The notes under the pieces are model-generated. The model was given only the letters and a program-made list of their open reading frames with translations, was not told where the DNA came from and did no database searches. Source: Deltaproteobacteria bacterium (GTDB lineage: Bacteria > Desulfobacterota > GWC2-55-46 > DRQE01). Taken from it: DNA of 53,221 nt. The stretch is taken from NCBI GenBank assembly GCA_030636245.1, contig DAOVXI010000001.1, positions 1 through 53,221 on the forward strand, written 5' to 3'. The translations under genes and the position numbers were made by a program. Shown piece by piece: positions 32,780 to 41,874 of the stretch. The number at the start of each line of letters is the position of its first letter. Positions within the stretch are counted from its first letter, which is position 1.

Positions 32780-34057
32780 ATGTCATTTGAAGAACTCGGC
32801 CTTGTGCCCGAGCTACTTAGCGCTGTAAAGAAACAGGGCTACACAGAACCAACACCGATACAACTCAGAGCCATCCCAAAGGTTCTTGAAGGAAGAGACA
32901 TCCTTGCCGGAGCACAGACCGGTACGGGTAAGACAGCTGCATTCACGCTACCAATGCTGCAGCTGCTGAGTAGTAAAGAAAGCAACGCAAGAGGTCGAGC
33001 CGTTAGGGCGCTGGTCCTAACTCCAACACGTGAGCTAGCCGCCCAGGTAGGCGAGAGCGTAGCAACCTATGGTAAGGGTATGCATTTGAACTCGACCATA
33101 GTATACGGCGGGGTTGGTATAAATCCGCAGAAACAAAAGTTGCGCCAAGGTGTGGATATACTGGTAGCCACACCAGGCCGTCTACTTGACCATGCGGGAC
33201 AGAAGACGGTAAACCTCTCTAAGGTTGAGATACTCGTGCTGGACGAGGCCGACCGTATGCTTGATATGGGTTTCATACATGATATAAAGAGGATATTAAA
33301 ACTTCTTCCGAGCAAGAGGCAGAATCTTTTGTTCTCGGCTACATACTCAAAGGAGATAAAACGTCTTGCCGACGGACTGCTGCATAACCCGGAGCTCATA
33401 GAGGTTACACCGAGGAACACGGCAACAGAGCTTGTTACGCAGGTCGTGCACCCGGTTGGAAAGACACGCAAGCGGGAACTGCTCTCAAAACTTATAACTG
33501 ATGGCAACTGGAGTCAGGTTCTTGTTTTTACAAGGACCAAGCACGGAGCTAATAAACTTGCAAAGCAGCTTACAACGGACGGCGTGAGCGCAACGGCAAT
33601 TCATGGCAACAAGAGCCAGTCGGCACGCACAAAAGCTCTGGCTGATTTTAAGAAAGGTGCTGTTAGAACCCTTGTTGCGACAGATATAGCCGCACGGGGT
33701 CTCGACATTGACAGTCTCCCTCATGTTGTGAACTTTGAACTGCCACATGTCCCGGAGGACTACGTCCATCGTATCGGGCGCACAGGCCGCGCCGGAGTGG
33801 AGGGCAGGGCCCTTTCTCTCGTATCCTCGGAAGAGAGAGGACAGCTAAGCAGCATTCAGCGTCTTCTTGGCCGTAAGATCGAGGTTGAGAGGATCCCTGG
33901 TTTTTATGAGAATGATACGCCGTCTACTCCAGGTACCGAGAAGCACCTTCCTTTTGGAGAACGTCGTTTTAAAAAAACCAGTGGAGATCAAAACCGTCGG
34001 AATAAGTACGGCGGTAAGGACAACGCCAGAGGTAGGAAAAGTAGCCGGAGTAGATAG
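32780..34057 (+). CDS. rhlE: DEAD-box ATP-dependent RNA helicase (RhlE type)
   Basis: RNA unwinding enzyme used in ribosome assembly, decay and cold adaptation. The 425 aa begin with the Q-motif region FEELGLVPELLSAV and PTPIQ, then Walker A AQTGTGKT (45-52), PTRELAAQV, VATPGRLLD, D-E-A-D at 155-158, SAT and, in the second RecA lobe, ATDIAARGLDID and HRIGRTGRAG. The C-terminal ~45 residues are basic and low-complexity (RRFKKTSGDQNRRNK and RGRKSSRSR), as in RhlE. A terminator follows. Confidence 0.94.
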   Translation: MSFEELGLVPELLSAVKKQGYTEPTPIQLRAIPKVLEGRDILAGAQTGTGKTAAFTLPMLQLLSSKESNARGRAVRALVLTPTRELAAQVGESVATYGKGMHLNSTIVYGGVGINPQKQKLRQGVDILVATPGRLLDHAGQKTVNLSKVEILVLDEADRMLDMGFIHDIKRILKLLPSKRQNLLFSATYSKEIKRLADGLLHNPELIEVTPRNTATELVTQVVHPVGKTRKRELLSKLITDGNWSQVLVFTRTKHGANKLAKQLTTDGVSATAIHGNKSQSARTKALADFKKGAVRTLVATDIAARGLDIDSLPHVVNFELPHVPEDYVHRIGRTGRAGVEGRALSLVSSEERGQLSSIQRLLGRKIEVERIPGFYENDTPSTPGTEKHLPFGERRFKKTSGDQNRRNKYGGKDNARGRKSSRSR

Positions 34058-34097
34058 CTGTAATCTTTTATAGCTTATATAATTAATATTCGTTGTA

Positions 34098-34128
34098 TAA
34101 AAAAGCCCGCTAGTAGCGGGCTTTTTTA
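34098..34128. terminator. Bidirectional rho-independent terminator between rhlE and the SulP gene
   Basis: AAAAAAGCCCGC, loop TAGTA, GCGGGCTTTTTT. The GC stem is flanked by A-tract and T-tract, so it works on both strands for the two convergent genes. Confidence 0.92.
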
Positions 34129-34200
34129 TTATTCAATATTGTACTTTAAGTTAGCGTAGGTTTTCTGATTTTCGACGGGCACAATTCATAGACAGAGGCA

Positions 34201-35802
34201 CTAATCCGTTGTAGATAATTCTTCCTGGTATTTACGGTAGTTATCGATGCTGACAAAGTAATCGGGGTCTTCAAGAACATTTACGTCACATATCTTCTCA
34301 GCTTTTTTAATAAGGCGAGTACAATCCTTGCTCAGGTGGCGCAGGTGAATGTTCTTGCCCAGTTGCTGATAGGCCTCCGCGACTTTATTGATGATATCGA
34401 TCGCCGATTGGTCCATGATGCGAGACTCTTCAAAGTCAATAATAACCTCCTGCGGGTCATCTTCAATATCAAACTTACTGAAGAATAAAGTTGTGGAGCC
34501 AAAGAACAAGGGCCCATAGATCTTGTAATGTTTAATGCCGTGCTCATCCACTGACTTTTGTGCACGAATACGTAAGGCATTTCTCCACGCGAAGATAAGT
34601 GCTGAGATAATAACACCGCAAAGTACGGCGATAGCAAGGTCATACATGACGGTAAGGGCTGTTACAAGAATGATAACCGTCACGTCCCACTTGGGGATCT
34701 TATTTATAATATTAAAGGTACTCCAGGCAAAGGTTTTTATTACTACGATAAACATAACCCCGACCAAAGCGGCAATGGGCACCTGTTCGATATAATCGGA
34801 GGTGAAGAGAATAAAGAAGAGCAGAGCGATGCCGGCAGTGATGCCGGAAAGCCGCCCGCGCCCGCCTGAGGTAATGTTGATGATGCTTTGTCCTATCATG
34901 GCGCAACCTCCCATGCCGCCAAAGAGACCGTTCGTGAAGTTGGCAACACCCTGAGCAACACACTCCTTGTTTCCATTTCCATGCGAATGTGTAAGCTCAT
35001 CAATGAGACTTAAGGTCATCAGGGACTCAATGAGTCCGATGGCAGAAAGGATTACGGCATAGGGTGTTATAAAGACAAGTGTCTCCCAGGAGAAGGGAAC
35101 CTGAGGAAAGGCAAAGCTTGGAAGACCCGCCTGGATCCCGGTGCCGCCGTTCGTAAGAATAAAGGAGAGGACGGTTTCCGTGTCTATCTTGATAAAAAGT
35201 ACGAGGAGAGAAACAGAGATAATACCGATAAGAGCTCCCGGTGCTTTTTTATATATAAGAGGTACGAGAAAGAGGATTCCCATGGTCAAGGCCACAAGAG
35301 CGATCATGGTCCAGAGAGCCTTGCCCTGGATCCAACCCTCACCCGACTGGAACATCTTCAGCTGTGATAAGAAAATTACAATGGCAAGTCCATTAACGAA
35401 ACCCATCATAACGGATCTCGGAACCATTCGGATAAACTTGCCCAAACGAAAAAATCCGGCAAGGCTTTGAAAAATGCCAACGAGCAGGAGGGTAAAAAAT
35501 AGATACTGAACCCCTGAGTAAGAGCCTTCCGCGCCCATGGCGTTACCTTCCATGACAAGGTGTACCATGACAACTGCCATGGCACCTGTAGCTCCCGAGA
35601 TCATCCCCGGTCTGCCACCACCTATGGCTGTAATAAGGCACATCATGAAGGCACCGTACAGACCCACAATAGGAGAGACACCCGCAACAAAGGCGAAAGC
35701 AACAGCCTCCGGGACCAAGGCAAGCGCTACGGTCAGTCCTGAGAATATGTCAGCCTGAACGCTGCCCTTGTAGCGCGGTATCATGGAATGGTCAGATTTC
35801 AT
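34201..35802 (-). CDS. SulP-family anion transporter with STAS domain
   Basis: Inner-membrane permease of the SLC26/SulP family, transporting sulfate, bicarbonate or other anions. From ATG 35802 it has 533 aa. The membrane domain has about 10-14 helices, with GLTVALALVPEAVAFAFVAGVSPIVGLYGAF at the N-terminus and GGMGGCAMIGQSIINITSGGRGRLSG as the substrate-site loop. The STAS domain occupies the last ~110 residues (VIIDFEESRIMDQSAIDIINKV). The start was chosen because AAGGA lies 7 nt upstream; the open frame continues to 35916 without a good start. No carbonic anhydrase or sulfate gene is adjacent, so the substrate is undetermined. Confidence 0.9.
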   Translation of the reverse strand: MKSDHSMIPRYKGSVQADIFSGLTVALALVPEAVAFAFVAGVSPIVGLYGAFMMCLITAIGGGRPGMISGATGAMAVVMVHLVMEGNAMGAEGSYSGVQYLFFTLLLVGIFQSLAGFFRLGKFIRMVPRSVMMGFVNGLAIVIFLSQLKMFQSGEGWIQGKALWTMIALVALTMGILFLVPLIYKKAPGALIGIISVSLLVLFIKIDTETVLSFILTNGGTGIQAGLPSFAFPQVPFSWETLVFITPYAVILSAIGLIESLMTLSLIDELTHSHGNGNKECVAQGVANFTNGLFGGMGGCAMIGQSIINITSGGRGRLSGITAGIALLFFILFTSDYIEQVPIAALVGVMFIVVIKTFAWSTFNIINKIPKWDVTVIILVTALTVMYDLAIAVLCGVIISALIFAWRNALRIRAQKSVDEHGIKHYKIYGPLFFGSTTLFFSKFDIEDDPQEVIIDFEESRIMDQSAIDIINKVAEAYQQLGKNIHLRHLSKDCTRLIKKAEKICDVNVLEDPDYFVSIDNYRKYQEELSTTD

Positions 35803-35964
35803 AAAAGTCCTTAAATATATATAAGCTGTTATTTGCTGAGTATCAAAGGATGCATTGTGATAATAATGCGCTTTAAGTGAATAGAGCAATATACAACATT
35901 TCGGTAAAAACCACAACAGTCATCGTTGGAAGCTATATTTATATGCTTTATGGCACCTTCCAAG

Positions 35965-35993
35965 TTCAATATCCATCCGTCATGTGTTAAAAT
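35965..35993 (+). promoter_or_regulatory. Candidate promoter placing +1 at the NFACT start codon
   Basis: TTCAAT (35965-35970), 17-nt spacer and TAAAAT (35988-35993). The expected start is within a base or two of the ATG at 36000, and no Shine-Dalgarno is present in TACCAT before it. The -35 box matches only 3 of 6 consensus bases. Confidence 0.35.
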
Positions 35994-35999
35994 TACCAT

Positions 36000-37427
36000 A
36001 TGAAAGCAGTTTTGTTAAAAGAGGTTGTAGCTGAGTTGAGTGAAAGGATAAGTAACTCTATCGTCGCAAAGGTCTATGAACCAAGCGCAAGAGAGCTGCT
36101 TATATATCTTTACACCGGCAGGACTCAGGAAGGATTATTTATCTCCACCCACCCAAAGTATTCATCAATATTTCTAACTAAGAAAAAGATGAAAAACCCG
36201 GAACGTCCACCGAGGTTTTGTTCACTATTGCGTAGTCGGCTTTCGGGCTTAAAACTTGTTGAAGTTAAGCAGAAAGAAAATGAGAGGATACTCAACCTAA
36301 TCTTTACGGGGACCGAGGTTGAGTACACATTGGTTGTTGAGCTAACGGGCAAATCCTCAAATGTTATTTTAACGGACGGCAAAGGTACTGTCATCGATAG
36401 CTTAAGGCACTTTAAGGGCGAAGGTATTGAAAGAGAGGTTTACCCCGGAGCTGAATTTGTAGAGCTTCCCTTACCAAAAGAAGGAGCTCGGGGAGGCTTT
36501 GAGTTTACAAAGAAAGATAATGAAAGTTATCTTGAAGCAGCGGAGCGTACGTACTTTGCATTGATCAAAAAAGATGAAAAAGAATTTGAGGCAAGTGAGA
36601 TCAGAAGGGCCTTGAGGACCGAGATAAAAAAGCGTAAAAGAAAAATACAAAACCTTGAAGCCGACAGGACGAATGCAGTAAGGCTGCAGGGTGGTAGAAA
36701 AAAAGGGGAGCTCATAATTGCCAACTTTAATAGTGTTGAGAAAGGCGCGGAGAAGGTTGCGCTTAATGATTATACCGAGGAAGGCGTTAAAAAAGTAGTT
36801 GTTAGGCTCGACCCCAAGTTAGGCGCGAAGGACAACGCTGAGAGGTACTTTAAAAGGGCGAAAAAAGGAGAGACAACCCTTAAGATGCTTAAGGAAAGGC
36901 TCCCTGCCGCGGTTGAAGAGCTTCATACGGTTGAAAAATATCTGAAAAGTTTTGATGAGGCCGGGGAGAAGGAAAAAGAAGAGTTAATAGAAAAACTATA
37001 TAAAGAGAAGTTACTAAAAAGAAAAATATCGAAAAAAGAAGAGAAAAAAGAAAAGGCACTCCCATACAGAGCATTCCTCTCAAGCGACGGTTTCTCGCTG
37101 CTTTGTGGAAAATCTAGCAAGAGTAACGACACCCTTTTGCGGGAAAAAGCGGCGAGCGGAGATATGTGGCTTCACGCAAAAGATGTTTCAGGTTCACATG
37201 TGATAATAAAAGCCAGTGGACGGGTCATAAGTAAAAAGGCCATTATCGAAGCGGCACGAGTGGCGGCTTTTTATAGCCGCGCAAAAGAACAGAGCAAGGT
37301 TGAGGTAATAGTAACGGATGTTAAGTTCGTCCGTAAGGTAAAGGGCGCGGCCTCTGGCTCGGTAAATGTCAGCGAGTTCGACACGGTCCTGGTCGAGCCG
37401 ACACTTGGAACACTTAGAAAGAGATGA
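36000..37427 (+). CDS. NFACT family protein (RqcH/Rqc2-like ribosome quality-control factor)
   Basis: 475 aa. NFACT-N (~1-165) reads AVLLKEVVAELSERISNSIVAKVYEP, with ELTGKSSNVILTD. A central coiled coil (~180-345) follows, then NFACT-R: RAFLSSDGFSLLCGKSSKSNDTLLREKA, DMWLHAKDVSGSHVII (from residue 388) and ISKKAIIEAARVAAFYSRAK. In B. subtilis RqcH binds obstructed 50S subunits and adds C-terminal alanine tails. The family is also called FbpA in some Gram-positives, where it was first taken for a fibronectin-binding protein. It is shorter than RqcH (~570 aa), mainly in the middle. It heads the gene series running to 48473. Confidence 0.88.
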   Translation: MKAVLLKEVVAELSERISNSIVAKVYEPSARELLIYLYTGRTQEGLFISTHPKYSSIFLTKKKMKNPERPPRFCSLLRSRLSGLKLVEVKQKENERILNLIFTGTEVEYTLVVELTGKSSNVILTDGKGTVIDSLRHFKGEGIEREVYPGAEFVELPLPKEGARGGFEFTKKDNESYLEAAERTYFALIKKDEKEFEASEIRRALRTEIKKRKRKIQNLEADRTNAVRLQGGRKKGELIIANFNSVEKGAEKVALNDYTEEGVKKVVVRLDPKLGAKDNAERYFKRAKKGETTLKMLKERLPAAVEELHTVEKYLKSFDEAGEKEKEELIEKLYKEKLLKRKISKKEEKKEKALPYRAFLSSDGFSLLCGKSSKSNDTLLREKAASGDMWLHAKDVSGSHVIIKASGRVISKKAIIEAARVAAFYSRAKEQSKVEVIVTDVKFVRKVKGAASGSVNVSEFDTVLVEPTLGTLRKR

Positions 37428-37431
37428 TGGA

Positions 37432-38310
37432 ATGACGTTAGAGGCAATAAAAGCATATCCTGATGGTGAAGAGATAACCCTTAAAACTAAAGCAATATTG
37501 GAGCCGCTCTTTAAAGAGGACCAAAGCTCGGTGTCAGAGTTTACCTTTGCGAATATTTATCTATTCAGAAAAAAACACGGCTACCTTTTAAGCAAGCTTT
37601 CTGACAACACACTCGCCATAAGCGGGAGCGAAGCCGGTAAGGCTTTTTTGCTGCTGCCATTCGGTTTGCCAGAGGCCGCTGTGCTGGTGGATATATTAAA
37701 AGCCGGTGTTACTTTGAAATGCATAACCGAAGAAGATGTAAAGGCCTTGGAAGGATTGGGGGTTAAGATACAAGAAGACAGGGATAACTTTGATTATATT
37801 TATTTAAGAGAAGAACTTTCGGAGCTTAAGGGCGGAAAGTTCTTAAAGAAACGGAACAGGGCTAGCGCCTTTACTTCCAAGTATAACGCAGAGGCAGTGA
37901 AGCTTGACGAGGATCGTCTTGATGATGCCTTAACGGTATTAGATAAGTGGCATGAAGATAGGCTTAATGCCGGGAAAGACGATGGCGATTATCATGAAAC
38001 AAAAGAAGCGCTTCACTCGATGAAGGAGCTCGGGCTTATGGGGTGCATATATTACGCCGACAAATTGGCCGTGGCCTTTGAGATAGGCGAGGCCCTTGGA
38101 CGAAGCGACACATTCGCCGTACACTTTGAAAAGGGATTGACCGAATACTCCGGGGTTCTTCAGTATGTTGTAAAATCATTTGCCTCGCTTATGCCAAGTA
38201 GCTTTAAGTATATAAATCGGGAACAGGATCTCGGTATCCCGTCACTTAGGCGTGCCAAGGAATTGTTAAGACCAATAAAATTCATAAAAAAGTACAGGGT
38301 GAGTCTTTGA
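37432..38310 (+). CDS. DUF2156 protein (phosphatidylglycerol lysyltransferase C-terminal-like)
   Basis: 292 aa. The protein resembles the stand-alone GNAT-fold DUF2156 family related to the aminoacyl-transferase domain of MprF. Recognisable stretches are SEFTFANIYLFRKKHGYLL, FDYIYLREELSELKGGKFLKKRNRASAF, and the late FEIGEALGRSDTFAVHFEKG plus YINREQDLGIPSLRRAKELLRPIKFIKKYRV. No membrane segment is present, so it is not a full lysyl-PG synthase; whether it uses aminoacyl-tRNA is unknown. ATG 37432 is chosen 4 bp after the NFACT stop; a frame extending to GTG 37366 would overlap NFACT. Confidence 0.82.
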   Translation: MTLEAIKAYPDGEEITLKTKAILEPLFKEDQSSVSEFTFANIYLFRKKHGYLLSKLSDNTLAISGSEAGKAFLLLPFGLPEAAVLVDILKAGVTLKCITEEDVKALEGLGVKIQEDRDNFDYIYLREELSELKGGKFLKKRNRASAFTSKYNAEAVKLDEDRLDDALTVLDKWHEDRLNAGKDDGDYHETKEALHSMKELGLMGCIYYADKLAVAFEIGEALGRSDTFAVHFEKGLTEYSGVLQYVVKSFASLMPSSFKYINREQDLGIPSLRRAKELLRPIKFIKKYRVSL

Positions 38311-39296
38311 GCAAAGAAAAATACAGAAGCCTCTCTGTCTATCTTAAAGAAGAGTTCAAAGAGAAGGTCTTTAAAGTTACGCTCGATGGCGGCTTTAGCT
38401 GTCCAAATAAGGATGGCACGGTGTCATCCCTTGCAATTGACCCCTATGCGGGGTGTACATACTGTGAGGTGGAGACGATCAGACCTCTTGTTACAACCGA
38501 TGGGAAGCCGATAGATAAGCAGCTCTCCGACGGGATCGAGAAGGTAGCTGCGAGGCATAAGGCAAAAAAGTTCATTGCGTACTTTCAGATAAACTCCAAT
38601 ACGCATGCAAAGCCCGAAAAGCTGAGGGCGTTATACAAAGAGGCTCTTAGTGACGAGCGGGTAGCTCTGCTGGCGGTCTCAACCAGGCCTGATTGCATAA
38701 ATGAAGAGATCGTCGAGCTTCTGAAAGAGGTTAGCGGGGATAGGGGTTTATGGGTGGAGCTGGGTCTTCAGAGCGCAAATGATGAGACACTGAAGCGTAT
38801 CAACAGGGGCCATACCGTAGAGGATTTTCAAAGAGCGCATAAGCTTCTCTCACAAAATGGCATAAAGGTCTGTGCTCATGTAATAGCCGGGCTTCCCGGT
38901 GAGGGTAAAGAGGATTTTCTTAAAACGATAAGGTTTTTAAATGAACTTAAGGTGTGGGGAGTAAAGTTTCACCAGCTACAGGTGCTAAAAAACACAGCCC
39001 TTGAGGAGATGTACAAAAAGGGGGATTTGAAGCTTCTAAGCCTTGAAGAATACAGTGAAATTGTGGTAGAATCCATCGAGGCGTTGAGCCCCGAAGTTGT
39101 TATTCATAGGCTAAGCGGTGACGTGCCGAAAGAGTTCTTGATCGCCCCGAAATGGGGCGTGAATAAGTTCATCATAAAAGAAACAATAGATAAAAAATTA
39201 GAAGAGAGGAACTCACGGCAGGGTTCTTCATTTGTAGAAGATAAAAAAGTTAAAGAGGATAAGGAGTATTATGTTGGGAGATCCCAGAGTAGCTAA
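38307..39296 (+). CDS. Radical SAM protein, TIGR01212 (YhcC/YtqA) family
   Basis: 329 aa. The [4Fe-4S] cluster cysteines are C32 in FSCPNKDG and C50/C53 in GCTYC, the spaced pattern of the YhcC/YtqA group rather than the standard CX3CX2C. Downstream blocks KFIAYFQINSNTHA, LAVSTRPDCINEEIVELL, VELGLQSANDETLKRINRGHT, CAHVIAGLPGE and HRLSGDVPKEFLIAPKW are family-typical. Its reaction is unknown. The start is TTG, overlapping the upstream TGA (TTGA). Confidence 0.9.
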   Translation: MSKEKYRSLSVYLKEEFKEKVFKVTLDGGFSCPNKDGTVSSLAIDPYAGCTYCEVETIRPLVTTDGKPIDKQLSDGIEKVAARHKAKKFIAYFQINSNTHAKPEKLRALYKEALSDERVALLAVSTRPDCINEEIVELLKEVSGDRGLWVELGLQSANDETLKRINRGHTVEDFQRAHKLLSQNGIKVCAHVIAGLPGEGKEDFLKTIRFLNELKVWGVKFHQLQVLKNTALEEMYKKGDLKLLSLEEYSEIVVESIEALSPEVVIHRLSGDVPKEFLIAPKWGVNKFIIKETIDKKLEERNSRQGSSFVEDKKVKEDKEYYVGRSQSS

Positions 39297-40344
39297 GCTT
39301 GCTTCAATTCTTGTTAATCATTCATGCCAGGTAAAGAAAAACGATACGGTCCTTATAAGCTCGTCAAGCGAGTTGGGAAAGCCCTTGGTCATAGAGTGCT
39401 TTAAAGAAGTGCTCAAGGCAGGAGGTCATCCATTCGTGAACGTGAACATAGAAGAGACGGTGAATGAGTTTTATTCTCACGCAAAGAAGCACCAGCTTGA
39501 GTACACACCGAAGCATAAGATCTATGAGGCAAAGAGCATGGATTGCTATATAAGCATCGCCGCTCCGCATAACAAGAAGGCGCTGTCAATGGTGGACCCG
39601 GAGATGGCCGCTGTGCGTGGCAAGGCGCTCTCAAAGATAAGGGACATTATTGTAAACGAAAAGCGCTGGGTTATCTGTAATTTTCCGACGAACGCTTTGG
39701 CGCAGGAAGCGGACATGAGCCTTGAGGAATACAAAAAATTCCTTTATGGTGCGACCAACATCGACTGGAAAAAGATGGATGTATTCCAGAAAAAACTTAA
39801 GAAGGTTCTAGATAAGGGAAGCACTGTGCGTATAGTCGGTAAAGACACGGACCTGACCATGAGCATAAAGGGCCGGAAGGGCATAAAGTGCGTGGGTGAG
39901 AGGAACATGCCGGATGGCGAGGTTTTCATGAGCCCTATTGAGGACAGCGCAGAGGGCCACATATTTTATGAGATGCCTGCCATATATCAGGGCCGTGAGG
40001 TTACAGGCATAAGGCTTGAGTTCAAAAAGGGTAAGGTCGTAAAGGCAACGGCAGATAAGAATGAAAAATTCCTGAACACAATGCTTAACACGGATAAGGG
40101 CGCGCGTTTTCTCGGAGAGCTTGGTGTGGCGGTAAACTACGGCATAAAAAAATTCACAAGCGATATCCTCTTTGATGAAAAGATCGGCGGCACTATTCAT
40201 CTGGCCGTTGGCAAGAGTTATGAGAGTGCCGGAGGCAAGAACAAGAGCGCCATACATTGGGATATGATAAAGGACCTGAGGCAAGGCGGCGCGCTTTACA
40301 TAGACGGCAAGGTCATACAAAAGAACGGAAAGTTCAAGATATAG
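39271..40344 (+). CDS. Aminopeptidase, peptidase family M29
   Basis: 357-aa metallo-aminopeptidase of the thermophilic M29 (AmpS, aminopeptidase T) family. Candidate metal ligands are the Glu residues in CVGERNMPDGEVFMSP and GARFLGELGVAVNYG, the His residues in GGTIHLAVGKSY and SAIHWDMI, and the Asp following in WDMI. No signal peptide, so cytosolic, probably acting in peptide turnover. AAGGAG lies 7 nt before the ATG. The first 26 bases overlap the radical SAM gene. Confidence 0.92.
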   Translation: MLGDPRVAKLASILVNHSCQVKKNDTVLISSSSELGKPLVIECFKEVLKAGGHPFVNVNIEETVNEFYSHAKKHQLEYTPKHKIYEAKSMDCYISIAAPHNKKALSMVDPEMAAVRGKALSKIRDIIVNEKRWVICNFPTNALAQEADMSLEEYKKFLYGATNIDWKKMDVFQKKLKKVLDKGSTVRIVGKDTDLTMSIKGRKGIKCVGERNMPDGEVFMSPIEDSAEGHIFYEMPAIYQGREVTGIRLEFKKGKVVKATADKNEKFLNTMLNTDKGARFLGELGVAVNYGIKKFTSDILFDEKIGGTIHLAVGKSYESAGGKNKSAIHWDMIKDLRQGGALYIDGKVIQKNGKFKI

Positions 40345-40345
40345 A

Positions 40346-40927
40346 ATGCATAAAGACAGTGTCTTAAAAACAGCCGAGCAGAGTATCAAAACAAAGCAGG
40401 CATTTTTTACTAAAAAGAATGCCGCGCTTATCAGCGCCTGCGCTGAAATTATAGCCGGTTCATTTAAATCAGGCGGCAAGCTTCTTATCTGCGGTAATGG
40501 CGGCTCCGCAGCTGATGCGCAGCACCTTGCGGCAGAGTTCGTTAACCGCTTTGAGATAGAACGTCCTCCGCTTCCGGCGATAGCGCTTACAACAGACACC
40601 TCTATCCTTACAAGCATTGGTAACGACTATGACTTTAGCCAGCTCTTCAGTAAGCAGCTAAAGGCGCTTGGCACATCGGGTGACGTGCTTCTTGCGATAT
40701 CCACAAGCGGTGGCTCGACTAATGTTCTGCGTGCGGTCGAGGCGGCGGCGAAGCTGGACATAAAGTCCATAGCCCTGACCGGCGGCGACGGCGGCAAGGT
40801 AGGGAAGAAGGCCGATTATAATATAAACGTAGCATCAAAGAAAACGGCCAGGGTTCAGGAGGTACACATTACCGTTTGCCATATACTCTGTGAGCTTGTG
40901 GATAAGACACTCTTTAAGAAGGTATGA
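40346..40927 (+). CDS. gmhA: Sedoheptulose 7-phosphate isomerase (GmhA-like SIS domain)
   Basis: 193 aa, the GmhA length. The SIS fold shows LLICGNGGSAADAQHLAAEFVNRF (phosphosugar-binding, zinc-site region), STSGGSTNVLRAVEAA and RVQEVHITVCHILCELVD, the His-containing C-terminal motif. GmhA starts ADP-heptose synthesis for the LPS inner core; the close paralogue DiaA regulates DnaA but lacks catalytic residues. No other hld/gmh gene is in the window. It starts 1 bp after the M29 stop. Confidence 0.88.
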   Translation: MHKDSVLKTAEQSIKTKQAFFTKKNAALISACAEIIAGSFKSGGKLLICGNGGSAADAQHLAAEFVNRFEIERPPLPAIALTTDTSILTSIGNDYDFSQLFSKQLKALGTSGDVLLAISTSGGSTNVLRAVEAAAKLDIKSIALTGGDGGKVGKKADYNINVASKKTARVQEVHITVCHILCELVDKTLFKKV

Positions 40928-41874
40928 TGAAGAAAAAGATAAAACCGCTTTCAACTAAAAAAGCAAAGACCTATCCCTTGAAAAAAAGGAAGAGCAAGGT
41001 CGCGGGTGAAAAACTTGCGAGGGTCTATGGCAAGGGTGCGAGCTTCTCAGAGTTCATGGATACTTTGCCGGGCATCCTGGCTGCCGAGGATATAAAGGCG
41101 GTCGTTAGTGCTATCATAAAAGCCAAGAAGAACGGCAGGACTGTGGCTCTTAGTATGGGGGCGCATGTTATTAAGACAGGTCTTACACCTCTCGTTGTTG
41201 ACATGATGGAAGCAGGCATAATAGATTCTATCGCAATGAACGGAGCATGCGTTGTGCATGACTTTGAGCTTGCTTACGCCGGAGCAACTTCCGAGGATGT
41301 CGATAAAGAGCTGAAGACAGGCAAATTCGGGATGGCAAAAGAAACCGGGGAGCTTATAAACGGTGCTATTAATAAAGGCGTTAAAAAAGGGCTTGGCATA
41401 GGCGCATCCGTCGGAGAGATGATCAAGCGTTCACGTTATGCGGGTAAGGATAAAAGTATACTCGCGGCAGGCGCGAGGCTTGGAATTCCGGTAACGGTTC
41501 ACGTCGCGCTTGGAACAGACATAATACACCTTCACCCTTCAATGGACGGCGCGCTTACGGGGCTTGGCACGCAGCGTGACTTTGAGCTTTTTGCAGGCGT
41601 TGTCGCAACGCTTGATAAAGGTGTTTTTATAAATATCGGTTCAGCGGTCATCATGCCCGAGGTTTTCTTAAAGGCATTAACCCTCGCGCGCAATACCGGA
41701 CACAGGGTGCGTGATATTACGACCGTCAACATGGACTTTATTCAGCACTACAGGCCGGTCACAAATGTCGTACGAAGGCCCACGATGACCGGAGGCCGGG
41801 GGATAACCCTTACGGGCCATCACGAGATAATGGTACCGTTGCTTTTCGCGGCAGTTAAAGAGGCGATGAAATGA
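40924..41874 (+). CDS. Deoxyhypusine-synthase-like protein
   Basis: 316 aa with a lysine-rich N-terminus. The core resembles the DS (deoxyhypusine synthase) superfamily, a Rossmann-like NAD-binding fold: VALSMGAHVIKTGLTPLVVDMMEAGIIDSIAMNGACVVHDFELAYAG, ILAAGARLGIPVTVHVALGTDIIHLHP and FINIGSAVIMPEVFLKAL. Bacteria lack eIF5A, so the true substrate must differ; related bacterial enzymes include homospermidine synthase-like forms. I could not identify the DHS catalytic lysine motif. It overlaps gmhA and argH by 4 bases each, so it is tightly coupled to arginine synthesis. Confidence 0.78.
   Translation: MMKKKIKPLSTKKAKTYPLKKRKSKVAGEKLARVYGKGASFSEFMDTLPGILAAEDIKAVVSAIIKAKKNGRTVALSMGAHVIKTGLTPLVVDMMEAGIIDSIAMNGACVVHDFELAYAGATSEDVDKELKTGKFGMAKETGELINGAINKGVKKGLGIGASVGEMIKRSRYAGKDKSILAAGARLGIPVTVHVALGTDIIHLHPSMDGALTGLGTQRDFELFAGVVATLDKGVFINIGSAVIMPEVFLKALTLARNTGHRVRDITTVNMDFIQHYRPVTNVVRRPTMTGGRGITLTGHHEIMVPLLFAAVKEAMK

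Noticed and set aside
39808..40617. Minus-strand 269-codon frame
   Set aside because: It spans the junction of the M29 peptidase and gmhA on the opposite strand; both real genes are well supported, and the frame's protein matches nothing I know.
40346..40927. SIS protein considered as DiaA
   Set aside because: It keeps the GmhA motif VQEVHIT and catalytic-looking residues, and there is no replication gene nearby.
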